Origin: Ailurus styani
Lineage: Eukaryota; Chordata; Mammalia; Carnivora; Ailuridae
Assembly (NCBI GenBank): GCA_002007465.1
Contig: LNAC01000739.1
Coordinates: 65,090-129,089, forward strand
Direction of reading: 5' to 3'
DNA length: 64,000 nucleotides
Part shown: one piece after another, positions 37,042 through 48,228 of the stretch
How positions within the stretch are numbered: position 1 is the stretch's first letter
How the letters are laid out: every line of letters begins with the position of its first letter
The notes under the pieces: generated by a model
What the model was told of the DNA's origin: nothing
Database searches by the model: none
Seen by the model: the letters and a program-made list of their open reading frames with translations, nothing else
Translations under genes and position numbers: made by a program

Positions 37042-37213
37042 CAGGGACTTCTAGGAAAGCAGGAATATTTTCATTTCTCCTCTGGATTTGGAAACATTTG
37101 TCCTGGAGAATACTGGCGTAGGACCCACCCTCTGTCTCCTTGTTTCTTGGAGGTGACATTGGATGCTGCTTCTGTTTGGAATTTTCCTTCTTTCAGCTCC
37201 CCGCTTGCTGAAG
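37042..37213 (+). other. exon-like island (candidate, unproven)
   Basis: A more GC-balanced island in AT-rich DNA just past the ancient L1 end. It has a strong donor-like AAG|GTAAGAG at 37211-37220. Upstream acceptor-like sites are CCTGTGGCAG|ACAG (exon about 172 nt, open in one frame) and TTCCTTCTTTCAG|CTCC at 37196 (a 17-nt microexon). An 81-codon + frame crosses it, and a - strand frame is also open. I recognise no protein family. It could be an lncRNA or coding exon, or chance. Confidence 0.3.
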
Positions 37214-37254
37214 GTAAGAGGAAGGGAGCCACTGAATTTTATATCTAAATTCAT

Positions 37255-38159
37255 GCTTTTGTGCCATTTTCCCCAGTATTAATTATGTCACTATTACTTT
37301 CACTTCTGTATCATCACGCAGAGATCTCTTCCAGTTATCTCCCTGTCCTCTGCTTCCACAGCAACTATTTGACAAGAAAGACTTAATATTCAATTTCCAT
37401 GAAAGCTTCTTACACTTTTCTGATCTGCTAATATTCCTTTTCCATCACCTCTCCTACCACACCTAACCACACACACCTATTACACTCCTACCAGAGAAAT
37501 GAACTGCTGAGCCATGATGCCATGACATGCAAAACTTATATATCACCATGCTCTGTAATTTACAAAGACATGTTCATTCTTATATCTTACTTGACATCTA
37601 TAGCAACTTAAATATTGCTTTAATGGGTTAAGAAACAGTTTCTCACAACTCTGCTTGTGCCAGATTCAGACAAGTATTAAGCAAAAGATTCTGGGTTTGA
37701 AAAAAATTGAGGAACAATGGGAGAAGGTAAAAGATAAACTTTTACTTCCAAAAGAAATATTGTTCTCAATAGTCAAATATAATGAATAATATAAAAATAC
37801 CATATATTGCCTAATACTTTTGTCATAAAAGCAACAACACTTTATGTCGGCTGACACAATAAGTAGTTGTGGTTATCGCAAAAATGAATCAGTTAGAAAG
37901 GATAATTAAAGGCAGTAATGCAAGTTTGATACTAATGCAATAGCAGATTTTAAGCTTCTTTTCCTCTTAGATCTCCTGAAATTATCTTATATATTCTTAG
38001 TTTGACTCAACAACCTTTTATTCTCAAGATGATATCTCATATACTCTCTTTGCCTAGTCATTTATTTCTCCCTTTGCTATTTTCACATAATATTCTTTGC
38101 CTTGGACAACACTATTACTCAAGTTAGCCCTATCATAGTGACTTTGCAGGAAATAAATG
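37255..38159. other. unassigned intergenic DNA
   Basis: No gene or repeat recognised. Confidence 0.5.
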
Positions 38160-38171
38160 AAGCTCTCTTTC

Positions 38172-38373
38172 TTCTCTATCTCTCTTTTTTTAAGACTTTA
38201 TTTCAGAGACAGAGCACGTGAGAGAACACACGGAGGGAGAAGGGCAAAGGGAGACAGAGAAGCAGGCTCCCTGATGAGCAAGGAGCCCAATGCAGGACTT
38301 GATCCTAGGACCCTGGGATCATGATCTGAGCCAAAGGCAGACGGTTAACCAACTGAGCCACCCAGAAGTCCCT
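38172..38373 (-). mobile_element. CAN SINE
   Basis: Antisense SINE (TTAAGACTTTATTTCAGAGA; CCAACTGAGCCACCCAGAAG). TSD-like GAAGCTCTCTTT at the left and AAAGCTCTCTTT at the right. Confidence 0.93.
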
Positions 38374-38430
38374 AAAGCTCTCTTTTCTGAAGATTAGAAG
38401 GCTTACACAGTGTGTAAGATTGCAGATTTA

Positions 38431-38484
38431 TTTTTTTTATTGTGTTATGTTAGTCACCATACAGTACATCATTAGTTTTTGATG
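38431..38484 (-). mobile_element. 54-bp L1 3'-end insertion
   Basis: T-run, then 'tattgtgttatgttagtcac' and 'catacagtacatcattagtt', the reverse of the terminal 3' UTR of young carnivore L1s. It is flanked by GCAGATTTA at 38422-38430 and GTAGATTTA at 38485-38493. An extremely 5'-truncated L1. Confidence 0.85.
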
Positions 38485-38493
38485 TAGATTTAA

Positions 38494-40884
38494 AATAAGT
38501 TCCATCTATCAGTTAACAATTTTATTATATTTTGTAATATGAAATCACAGTTTGGTTCAGAGTATTGCCTCTACTTAAACTTAAGGAATGAAGGCTTTAT
38601 GGTTTTATGTAAATTTTAATACATAAGGCTAGGGTGTGCCAAAAGATAAAAATGTAGTACTGTGGTAAAAGAAGCCTAAACCTGAAAAATAGGATTTGAT
38701 TTCGTTTTTAGAAACAATGGAAGAAGGTATATAGGCAAATAAATTACTTGACCAATCACATTCTATGATTGGTTTTATTCTTAATTTTCCCCCTTCTAAA
38801 ACTACGAAGTTGAATTTTTAGACAACATACAAAGGCCCTTTTGATTCAAAAGGTATATGATTTGATTTCATGTAATACTTTCATTTTATTGATAAATACA
38901 AGAAAGCCACTATCCTCACTCATCTATTACTTTGAGTTGATTTTCCCTTTCCTGGTTAAGCTAACAACTCAACTGAGAAGATGAAAGCTTGGTGCAGTTA
39001 TATAAATTCATGCATAAAAATGAGATTAAAGGTAATTACTACCTTTTTTGAAAAACCTGAGATGATAAAATAGATATATGCAAAATAGCATGAGGGTGCA
39101 TCAAATGAAATTTTAAGACTTCTTGGTATCAAAAATTATTAATAAGTTCTACAGTGGTTTACAAAATAATGTGCTAGAATTTCATTTTCGTTCCTTAAAA
39201 TTATCCTATGGCAAGTCAGTATTTTTGTTACTTTGTTGTTTTTGTTGTTTAAATATTATATTCTTGGACATCCAATCAGGATTTGGCTACACAGTATGTT
39301 TGTGTAATTTTATTACTATCAAGTGAAATACTGCTTGTCTTTGTTTGATTTTCTGCTTTGAACTTGTTTTACTTCTATTACAAAATTTTGCACTTGGTCA
39401 TGTGTTTTCTATTGTTAACCATTTAAAGGCCACATACATAAAAGACATTTTCTGTTCCCTTCTTGAAATCAATATTTTAGGAATGTTTGTATAGCAGTAA
39501 TTATCTCTCATTTGATAATTTGACAATTGGTTAATTTGATAACTTGAACAGTCAGATAGTTCTGCCAAGGGTTCTAACATCATTGTATTTACATCTAACA
39601 CGGCTACAAAGTTACTTATATTAATACTAAGAAATACTGTTATAAGCAATTTATGTAACTTTCTTCATGGTTTGCCTTGCTTAAAATTTTTCTCTAACAG
39701 GAATACATTATCAAGTTTTGTTAATTGGGAAGACTTTCATCCAAAGTCTTTGGATGTAAATTACCCTCAGCAGTAAATATGGATATCAATTTCTGAAGGA
39801 TTTCATGTTTTAACAGTGGGTTAAATTCAAAGCAAGGCCTACCTATAGCCCATGAAAATATACTAGGTTAGAGCACTGAGTTTGCCTTCCATATTTAAGG
39901 AATGTATAACCATTAGGGTGAATAAGCCATTTGAGAAATTCTGCAAAACACAGTAGAAAACATTTTTTTCTAGCATCCATGAGATTTAGAAATTATTTGA
40001 TATTATAGAGTTTAATCACTCTCATTCTTCACAGAGACAACTACAAATGACTTTGGCCATAAAATAATCTTTCTTCTTTAACAGTTACCTTCTTGAATTT
40101 GATACTTTTATCCAGTACTGAAACTAGATGCCAATGAAATATTATTTAAGCTAATTGAAATAAATTTCTACTAAAATCAAAGTGTGAATACTTTCTTTTT
40201 TCACTGATTCATGCATATCTATAATTATTTAGATACAATTATCGGTACAGTGTCCATTATAAATAGGAAAAGTAAATCACACAATTGAATAGCCAAATAC
40301 TTTTCAAAGTAACCTTTTGAAAGTCACAATCTGAATTATCATGTTGCTCTAGTTTTTTTCTCCTTGAAGTAAAATAATCCAAGTATAATAATCTCTTCTC
40401 TGAAAGTTCTGTACATCTAGGCTCAGGAAATTTCTCCATTATTCTTTTAAAGATGGAAAAAGACAAATCAGATTTCCCTTACTTCTTATCTGGCTAATCT
40501 GAGTGAAGTTAGTGAATGTATAAAACCCATTATATTCTCATATATAATTACACACACATGAAGTCCTGCCAATGCTGTATATTAGATTTTATAGGACACA
40601 CTAAACAGTATGTATGAAGTTACATTTGTTTATGACATAGACACAGATTACATTTTCTTGTGTTCCCAGAATATTTCTATGAACCACATACAAATCAGTG
40701 CATTGTAAACAATGTACTCATAGAATATCCTAACTATCCATGACATTGCCTTGCATTTGTGAAAACATTATAGTTTACAAAATGCCCTTTTATTCAGAAC
40801 TTTATTTTAAAATCAATGTGCATGAGACATTTCAAAATAATTTCACACAGACATATGAAAGATAAAATATAAATTTACATGTTT
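38494..40884. other. unassigned intergenic DNA
   Basis: About 2.4 kb of AT-rich, repeat-poor DNA. ORFs of 67-83 codons show no recognisable domain. Confidence 0.5.
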
Positions 40885-41472
40885 TGTATTAGTTTGCTAG
40901 GGCTGCCATAATACAATACCAGACTGAGTGGCTTAAATAACAAAAATTTATTTTCTCATAGTTCTGGAGACTCAAAGCACAGGATCAAGGTGTAAGCAGG
41001 TTTGCTTTCTTCTGCAGTCTCTCTTTTCTTTGCTCACAGATAGCCACCCACATATGTGACCTTTTTCCTGTGGATGAACATTCCTGGTATCTCTTCCTCT
41101 TATAAAGACACCAGTCATATTGGATTAGAACCCATCTATATGACCTCATTTATTCTTAATTATCTCTTTAAAGGCCTTATCTCCAAGGGTGCTGGTGTGG
41201 CTCAGTCAGTTAAGCATCTGCCTTTGGCTTAGGTCATGATCTCAGGGTCCTGTGACTGAGCCATGCACGGAGCCCTTCTTCATAAGGCTCCCTGCTCAGC
41301 TGGGAGTCTGCTTCTGCCCATCCCCCCAACTGTGTGCTATCTCTTTCAAATGAATGAATAAAATCTTAAAAAATAAATAAAAGCCCTACCTCCAAACCCA
41401 ATAACTGGTTAGGTACTGGGGGTAGAACCTCAACATATGAATTTTGGGGGGACACAATTCAGTCCATAAACA
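40885..41472 (-). mobile_element. MLT1-type MaLR solo LTR, split by a SINE
   Basis: Antisense LTR: TGTATTAGTTTGCTAGGGCT, 'ctgagtggcttaaataac', 'ttattttctcatagttctgg', 'agacaccagtcatattggat', then (after the SINE) 'gaattttggggggacacaat' and 'tcagtccataaaca'. Full-length style, with no internal genes. Confidence 0.9.
41187..41379 (+). mobile_element. CAN SINE inside the LTR
   Basis: Sense SINE, old (GGTGCTGGTGTGGCTCAGTC). The degenerate TSD is AAAGGCCTTATCTCCAA before and AAAAGCCCTACCTCCAA after. Divergence of the TSD matches the age of the SINE. Confidence 0.93.
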
Positions 41473-41744
41473 TGTAGTGACTATGATAGCTGTAAGGTAT
41501 GACTTCTTTTCTTTATATGTAGTTGGTGTAGTAACACAAGTTTAGGTATTTCCATCTTGGTGGGAGGACACCCACACCCCTCCAACACCTCATGGTAGGT
41601 GGTTTACGACAGCTGTGCTCTTGTCCTTAAGGCTATTTTTGTCTCTTTATTTGGCTAATCTAACCTCTTCCCACTATTAGTACTTTAAACACCATACAAC
41701 TTCTCACCACTGATTTGCCAAGTCATCTGAGTTACATATGATTA
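41473..41744. other. unassigned intergenic DNA
   Basis: Short unique stretch. Nothing recognised. Confidence 0.45.
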
Positions 41745-42420
41745 GTTTCTGAGAACTGTCACTCCTTTTATTGAGTTGAAATTTATATTATGTAAACCAA
41801 TATTTTACCGTATTAATCATTTCTAAATAAACAATTCGGTGGCATTAAGTATAATCACAATGTTGTGCAACCACCATCTTTATCTAAATATTTTTTTCAC
41901 GCCAGAAGAAAACACTATATATAATAAGCACTTACCCCATATTCTTCCATCTCTCTATGACCTGGCAACCACCAATTTGCTTTATTTCTCTCTGGATGCA
42001 CATTGTCAGGATATTTCCTATAAACAGAATTATACAATATGTGAACCATTATAGGTAGCTTCTTTCACTTACCTCAGGTTTTCTGATTCCCTGATGTAAT
42101 ATTTATCAGGACTTCATTCTTTTTATCACTGAATATCCTTCCATTTTATACATATCCCATTTGTTTATCTATTCACTGTTTAAAAACATTTGGGTTGTTT
42201 CTACCCCTTGGCTACTGTGAGTAGTGCTTCTGTGATATGCATGTATATAGATTTGTTTGAGTACCTATTTTCAATTCCTTTGGGTATTCAAACAGAAGTG
42301 GAAATTCTGCATTATATGCTAATTCTATATGGTGTAAATTTTGATAAACATTCCATGTGCACTTAAGTAAAGCTATATTCTGCCATTCTTTAATTTAGTT
42401 CTTTTCACATTTTCTTAAAT
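41745..42420 (-). mobile_element. old L1M 3' part, antisense
   Basis: Reversed L1M 3' UTR/ORF2 end: 'aaacaattcggtggcattaa', 'aatgttgtgcaaccaccatc', 'gacctggcaaccaccaattt', 'gaattatacaatatgtgaac', 'acatttgggttgtttctacc', 'gggtattcaaacagaagtgg'. It is diverged and non-coding. Confidence 0.8.
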
Positions 42421-42996
42421 TATTATGTCTACTGATTTTGTGTTTTTCAAATCTGTATCTTTATTGATGTTCTGATTTTTCTAATAGTGACAGAAAGGAA
42501 GTTTTGGAAACATCCATTAAGTTTGTAAATTTGTTCTTTTAGTTATACCTAAATTACACCTTATGTATCCTATTGGCTATGGTATTAGACACAGGCACAT
42601 TTAGAATTTTTATACATATTCATTATGTATTAACAGATTTATCAAATAAAATATGTTCTCTGGTCCAATTAATAATTTAATTCATTTCTGGTTTTAGTAT
42701 AGATATACTTTTATTACTCATATTTCCATGCTATAGTCTTTTTAAAAATTTTCCTTCTTTCAGAGTTCTTATGTTTAGTGCCTCTTATGCTTCTATTTGA
42801 CAGACTTGTAGCAGTAACTGTCTGCTGCTAAGGTTTCCAACTAGAGATGCAAGAAAAATGTGTCCTTGTGGTTTCTGTCTGTCTGATTGTGGCAGTCAAT
42901 AGGGCAATACAGGGGAAAAATACAATGAAATAAAAAAATTAAAGTGTGCCTCTTATGAGCAATTTATTTTTTTAAAAAGTTCGGCAATTTTTGGGG
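42421..42996. other. unassigned, possibly more antisense L1
   Basis: AT-rich with weak ORF2-antisense flavour ('ttattgatgttctgattttt'). I cannot confirm a repeat. Confidence 0.35.
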
Positions 42997-43068
42997 GGTG
43001 TTTGGGTGGCTCAGTTGATTAAGTGTCCAACTCTTGATTTAGGCTAAGGTCGTGATCTCAGGGTCTTG
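42997..43068 (+). mobile_element. CAN SINE 5' fragment
   Basis: GGTGTTTGGGTGGCTCAGTT, AAGTGTCCAACTCTTGATTT, then GTGATCTCAGGGTCTTG and an abrupt end. The A-box half is present; the B-box, the CT-rich body and the tail are absent. No TSD or poly(A). Confidence 0.88.
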
Positions 43069-43070
43069 TT

Positions 43071-44277
43071 AGTTATACCCTTCTTATTTTGGGTTTTGTT
43101 TGTTTGTTTGCTATTATTTTAGAGACTATAATAGGAATTCTGGATTCACTGAAGTTTGACAGAAATATCTACTATCTATCTTATTTTCACGTACGTATTT
43201 TTCATTTCTTTCTTTTCCCTTTCTGTATGTCTGTCTGAATATTTTTTTTACCTACCTACAGATAATCTACAATTTTTTTCTTTTTGCTTTATCTACTCTA
43301 TTGTTAAACTAAAATGAGAATTTTTAATTCCCACTTTTGGATTTTGTTATTGTTCTAGAAACAGGAACTCTAGGACAGAAAAGAAACAAATGAGTTTATC
43401 TTAGAATAAATTATTCTCTGTTACAGTTCTTCAAGTTGTTATCTAATCTTTTGAAATATTAATCACAATAATTTGAAGGTCTATGTCTACTAATGTTATA
43501 ATCTGTCACAACAATGGTCTATTTCTCTTGTATGTTTTTCTTCTTGCCTTTCATTCTTTCCCTCTCATTTGGGCTTATCTAGTGGCATATCTGTTCATTT
43601 TATATTGAATAATGGAGATTTTAAATAAAGAGTTATAGTGTCCCTACATAATATTGTTTTCAGCAAGAAACAATTAATTTATGTCACAGGCTATTCCATT
43701 ATACCAGCTACTTTATATCTTTACATTTTTGTGTTTTATAGAATTACTGGTTATATCTCTTTATCATTTAATCATATGATAATTTCTGTCTTTTAGCATT
43801 GCTATTAAACAATCAGCTGTCAAATTATTTGTAAATTTAACCAAAGTATTCTCTTTGGTTATTTCTTTTTCAACGAAGGATGCTATTTTTTTAAGTAAAC
43901 ATCTGTTTACTTATAAAAGTATGGGAGAGGTGATGTATTTAAAAATAAAATAGCAAGTATAAGCCTAGTTATGATAGAACTAATCATATCATAAGGTAGT
44001 TGTGAACTTAAGATTACATAATACATGAAGATATGTGTAAGCATCTTATCCCATCATAAACACTGTATGTGTTGTGGTCAGAAGAGCAGGCTTCTTTATA
44101 TTTTCTACTTGCATGTTTTTTAACAGCCCATCTCTAGCCTTCACACTTAGATGAAAACATGGTTCTAGACTCTCAGATAATAGAAAAGAGAGGAGAAATT
44201 TTAACTTATGGACAATGCAAGCTAACTACACATTATATTCTGGACCAGACTTATGAAGTTACTTGTAGGTTAAAAAT
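43071..44277. other. unassigned intergenic DNA
   Basis: T-rich sequence of unclear origin. It may include decayed antisense L1, but no block is convincing. Confidence 0.4.
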
Positions 44278-44288
44278 ATTCTGGATCA

Positions 44289-44486
44289 TGGGCGCCTGGG
44301 TGGCTCAGTGGGTTAAAGCCTCTGCTTTCGGCTCAGGTCATGATCTCAGGGTCCTGGGATCGAGGCCCGCATCAGGCTCCCTGCTCAGCGGGGAGCCTGC
44401 TTCCCCCCCCCCCTGCCTGCTCTCTCTGCCTCCTTGTGATCTCTCTCCCTCTGTGAAATAAATAAATAAAATCTTTAAAAAAAAAA
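44289..44486 (+). mobile_element. CAN SINE, young subtype A
   Basis: Full-length sense SINE with a CCCCCCCCCC run in the body and GTGAAATAAATAAATAAAAT tail. The exact TSD ATTCTGGATCA is at 44278-44288 and 44487-44497. The 100-codon ORF that crosses it is a shadow. Confidence 0.96.
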
Positions 44487-44497
44487 ATTCTGGATCA

Positions 44498-45456
44498 GAT
44501 TCATGAAGTTTTTGTTTAAAAAAGCATAATTGTATAGACCAAAAACATGCAGCGATGGCAATTCTCATTTGTCACACTGTTTTAATCAATATTAGGAGCT
44601 TTAACTTTTTAGAGGTCTCTTTTGTTTCTTTTCTGCATGTCTCTCCCTCTTTCAATATCATTAACCTGTTTTCCTGGTGCTCATGCTGCCTCTTGGGCCG
44701 GCCAGAGTAATGACTTCTAATCTCCTAGGTAGAAATTTTAGCACTCTGGAAATCAAGTGGGGAAAGTCTATAAGTATATTACAAATATTTTTTCTTTATC
44801 CTCTTATGATATCTTATTTCTCCTCTTATTCTCAATAGATGACCTTATATTCTATTTTCTAGGAAAATAGAAAATCTTTGACATACATATATTTTCATAT
44901 TACTAATAAAAAAACTTGAAATGTTCTTGATTTTTACACCCATTCTATATTCTTTTAATTCAAATTACTATAGAAAACTCAAGGCTACTACTCTAAAGGC
45001 AAGTTCCTCAAATATCCCCTATAAATTACACTTTCATCAGTTATCATTTCTTTTTCTTAAACATCAATCTTGTCCCCACCAACTAGGTACCCTCTCTAAC
45101 ACTGAGATTGTGTTTTTCATCTTTTCTTATGTCAGTTATTTTAATAGGAAGTTATCACAGAGTATATCAAGCAAGGCTGTCTAGCTGCTATTTTGATCAA
45201 GGGACACATATATATTCTTTGTTTATATCTATGACATTTAAAAAATATTAGTCCTTGGGTTTCTCAATAAATTCATATTTTATATACAATTTTTAAATAT
45301 TTCATTGGCATTAGATTGCTGCATATATGAAATATTTAATTAGTTTTTCTCGACTTGATCATATGTCAGAATTTTAGAGAGTTACCAACCTTCGTGAAAA
45401 ATTTTTCTTTATAGTATTCATGCTATGAAGTAAGGGCACTCACATATTTTTCTATC
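44498..45456. other. unassigned intergenic DNA
   Basis: No gene or repeat recognised. Confidence 0.45.
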
Positions 45457-45470
45457 AAAATTTACCTCAG

Positions 45471-45673
45471 GGCGCCTGGGTGGCTCAGTGGGTTGGGGCC
45501 GCTGCCTTCGGCTCAGGTCATGATCCCAGGGTCCTGGGATCGAGGCCCACATCGGGCTCTCTGCTCAGTTGGGAGCCTGCTTCCTCCTCTCTCCTCTCTC
45601 TCTGCCTGCCTCTCTGCCTACTTGTAATCTCTCTCTCTGTGTCAAATGAATAAAATAAAAATCTTAAAAAAAA
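45471..45673 (+). mobile_element. CAN SINE, young subtype B
   Basis: Sense SINE with the subtype end CTACTTGTAATCTCTCTCTC and TGTGTCAAATGAATAAAATA. The exact TSD AAAATTTACCTCAG is at 45457-45470 and 45674-45687. GGGTTGGGGCCGCTGCC replaces GGGTTAAAGCCTCTGCC. Confidence 0.97.
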
Positions 45674-48043
45674 AAAATTTACCTCAGTAAAATTTTAGAA
45701 TATGACCAGTATTCTCTTTCTTGCCCCCTGATGACATAGTTGCTGTTTCTGAGAGCTCCCATCTTTTTTGCTTGTTTTTCCCCCATACTTTATATATGTG
45801 AATTATAAAATTTTCCTTAAATAATTTTCCAGTTTTCCTATGTGTAGCTTCTGATTATAATGTAGGAAAGGTTGAAATTAGTGATTAACGTGTTAAATGG
45901 GAAACATACAAAATAGGTGAAAGAATGGATAATTTCAACAGATAACTAGATTCTATAAAACATAAACTCAGTGATGAAGAATGACATCACCAAAGTGGTA
46001 GAGTAGAAGATCCCAGCCACCATGCTCCTACAGAGAATAATTAGACAGCTGTCCATGAACAAAAATAGTTCTGAGAGAGCTCAGGAGTCCACTTAAAAAG
46101 TTTAACAACATAGTAAAGTGAAACACCTGAAAATAAGTTCACAAGGTGCAAAGAACAGTTTCATTTGCCTGCATTCTCTCATGGCTCAGGGTAACTCTCT
46201 TTCCCACCAAAGAGAACTTTCTAGACTAAGAGAGATTCTCTCATCAGGAAAAGGAGAGAAAAATGAGTAATCAGTTTCCCCAACTTCTCAGTGCTCTGAA
46301 CAAAGTATCTGCTTTGGTCACAACCCTCCCAGATACCAGTGAAGCTGAGATAGCTGGGAACAAAAAATAAACATGAGGCCAAACAGTATTAGCCACACGG
46401 CAGAAGTGACAATTGTACCCAACAGCCTGTACTGAAGAGGATCCCAACAACCTTTGCCACTTGAGGTGCTCAACAGCCCTTGTGGACACTTTTAACACCC
46501 CCAGCTTTCACCACTGAGGACCTCTTCATAGACCCAACTGATCCACAGAGGACCCCCATGGCTTTCTCCATTTAGGAAATCAATAACCAACACAGCCGCC
46601 ATGGATCCTTTGCAGATTTTTCTTTGAGGTTTTTCACCACAGGGTTTTCTGTTTGCAGACACCAGCTGCCCAAGACCCTCCCCACTCTGTACAGCTATTT
46701 GTGGTCCTGGTACTAGCCCTGATTCCTGTCACTGGCCAGCACCAATGTGTGTGTCTGCAGCTGGTCTCTGAAGTTATGTATGTGCAAGCCATTGGCCCTG
46801 GCTTCTATCACCAGCATCAAATTCTGTGTGAACAGTGGAAACTAGCACCTATAGCCACCCAGGTGCATGCAGACAGCCTGGGCCCTGCAGCTGCTTGGGC
46901 TCCCAAGCCAGCCCTGACTCCTATCACTGGGCTGCACTAACGTGCATGTTTGCCGCTAACCCTAGCAGCCACACACTTGCATGCTGCCACACACCTAATT
47001 CTCATCACCAGCGCCAACCATCATGCATGTGTTTGTGGCTAGCCCCTGCAATCATCTAAGTACATGTTGACATACAGAAACCCCATAGCTCCTTGTGTAC
47101 CTGCAGCTGATTCTGATCTCTGCTCTTGGGCCCAGCCATTGACACTAAGTGTGGGTATGCATTGGCGCTTGCCAGCATATAGGGTACCTTCACTCAGCCC
47201 TAATAGCAGCATCCAGCAGCAATAGACAGGATGTTCTCTGCATATGATACTTTCTCCAGGACAGATCATATATTAGTTCACAAAGCAAATCTCAGCAAAT
47301 TTTAAAAGACTGAAATCATATCACATATCTATTCATCACAATGTATGAAACTAGAAATTAATAACAGGAAGAAAATAATAAAATTCACAAATATGTGGAA
47401 ATTAAAGACCACACTCCAGAACAACCAGTGATTTAGAGATGAAATCAAAAGGAAAAATAAAAAAATATATTGAAACAAATGAAAATGGAAACACAGCATA
47501 TCAAAACATACAAGATGCAAGAAAGCAGTGCAAGGGGGAAGTTTATGGGACTAAATGCCTATATTAAGGGAAAAAAAAGGATCTCAAATAAACAACCTCA
47601 TTGCATACCTCAAGGCAGTGGGAAAAGAACAAAGCCCAAATTAAGGAGAAGAGAGGAGATGACAAAGATCAGAGCAGAAAAAAGTGAAATCGAGATTAGA
47701 AAATCAATAAAAAAAGATACACAAATCTGAACTGATTTTTTAAAAACATTAACAGAATTGACACCCAGTTTGCTAGGTTTATCAAGGAAAAAAGAAAGAA
47801 GACCCAAATAAATAAAATTATAAATAAAAAAGGAGACATTATAACTGACATCACAGAAATACAAAGGATGATTCATTTGAGACTACTGTGAACAATTACA
47901 TGTCTATCAACTGGAAATCCTAGAAGAAATATTTAAGTTCCTAGAAACACATAATCTAACAAGTAAAATCATGAAAAAATAGAAAAGCTGAACAGAGAAA
48001 TAACAAGTGAGGAGATAAAATAATCAAAAAAACCTCCCAGCAA

Positions 48044-48228
48044 GGGGCGCCTGGGTGGCTTAGTCGGTTAAGCATCTGCCTTTGGCTCAGTCATGATCCC
48101 AAGGTTCTGGAATCGAGTCCTGCATCGAGCTCCCTGCTTCCCACTCTCCCTCTGCTGCTCCTCTTGCTTGTGCTCCCTCTCTCTGTCAAATAAATAAATA
48201 AAATCTTAAAAACAACAACAATAACAAC
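48044..48228 (+). mobile_element. CAN SINE in L1
   Basis: Sense SINE (GGGCGCCTGGGTGGCTTAGT, CGGTTAAGCATCTGCC), lacking the GCTCAGCAGGGAGCC block, with a tail extended to AACAACAACAATAACAACAA. The exact 18-bp TSD AAAAAAACCTCCCAGCAA is at 48026-48043 and 48229-48246. Confidence 0.97.

Noticed and set aside
41187..41395. Local direct repeat AAAGGCCTTATCTCCAA
   Set aside because: It is the SINE target-site duplication inside the LTR and not a separate repeat.
44159..44461. 100-codon + ORF
   Set aside because: Its second half is translated CAN SINE ([18 protein letters not shown]), a common artefact seen again at 57556 and 61648.
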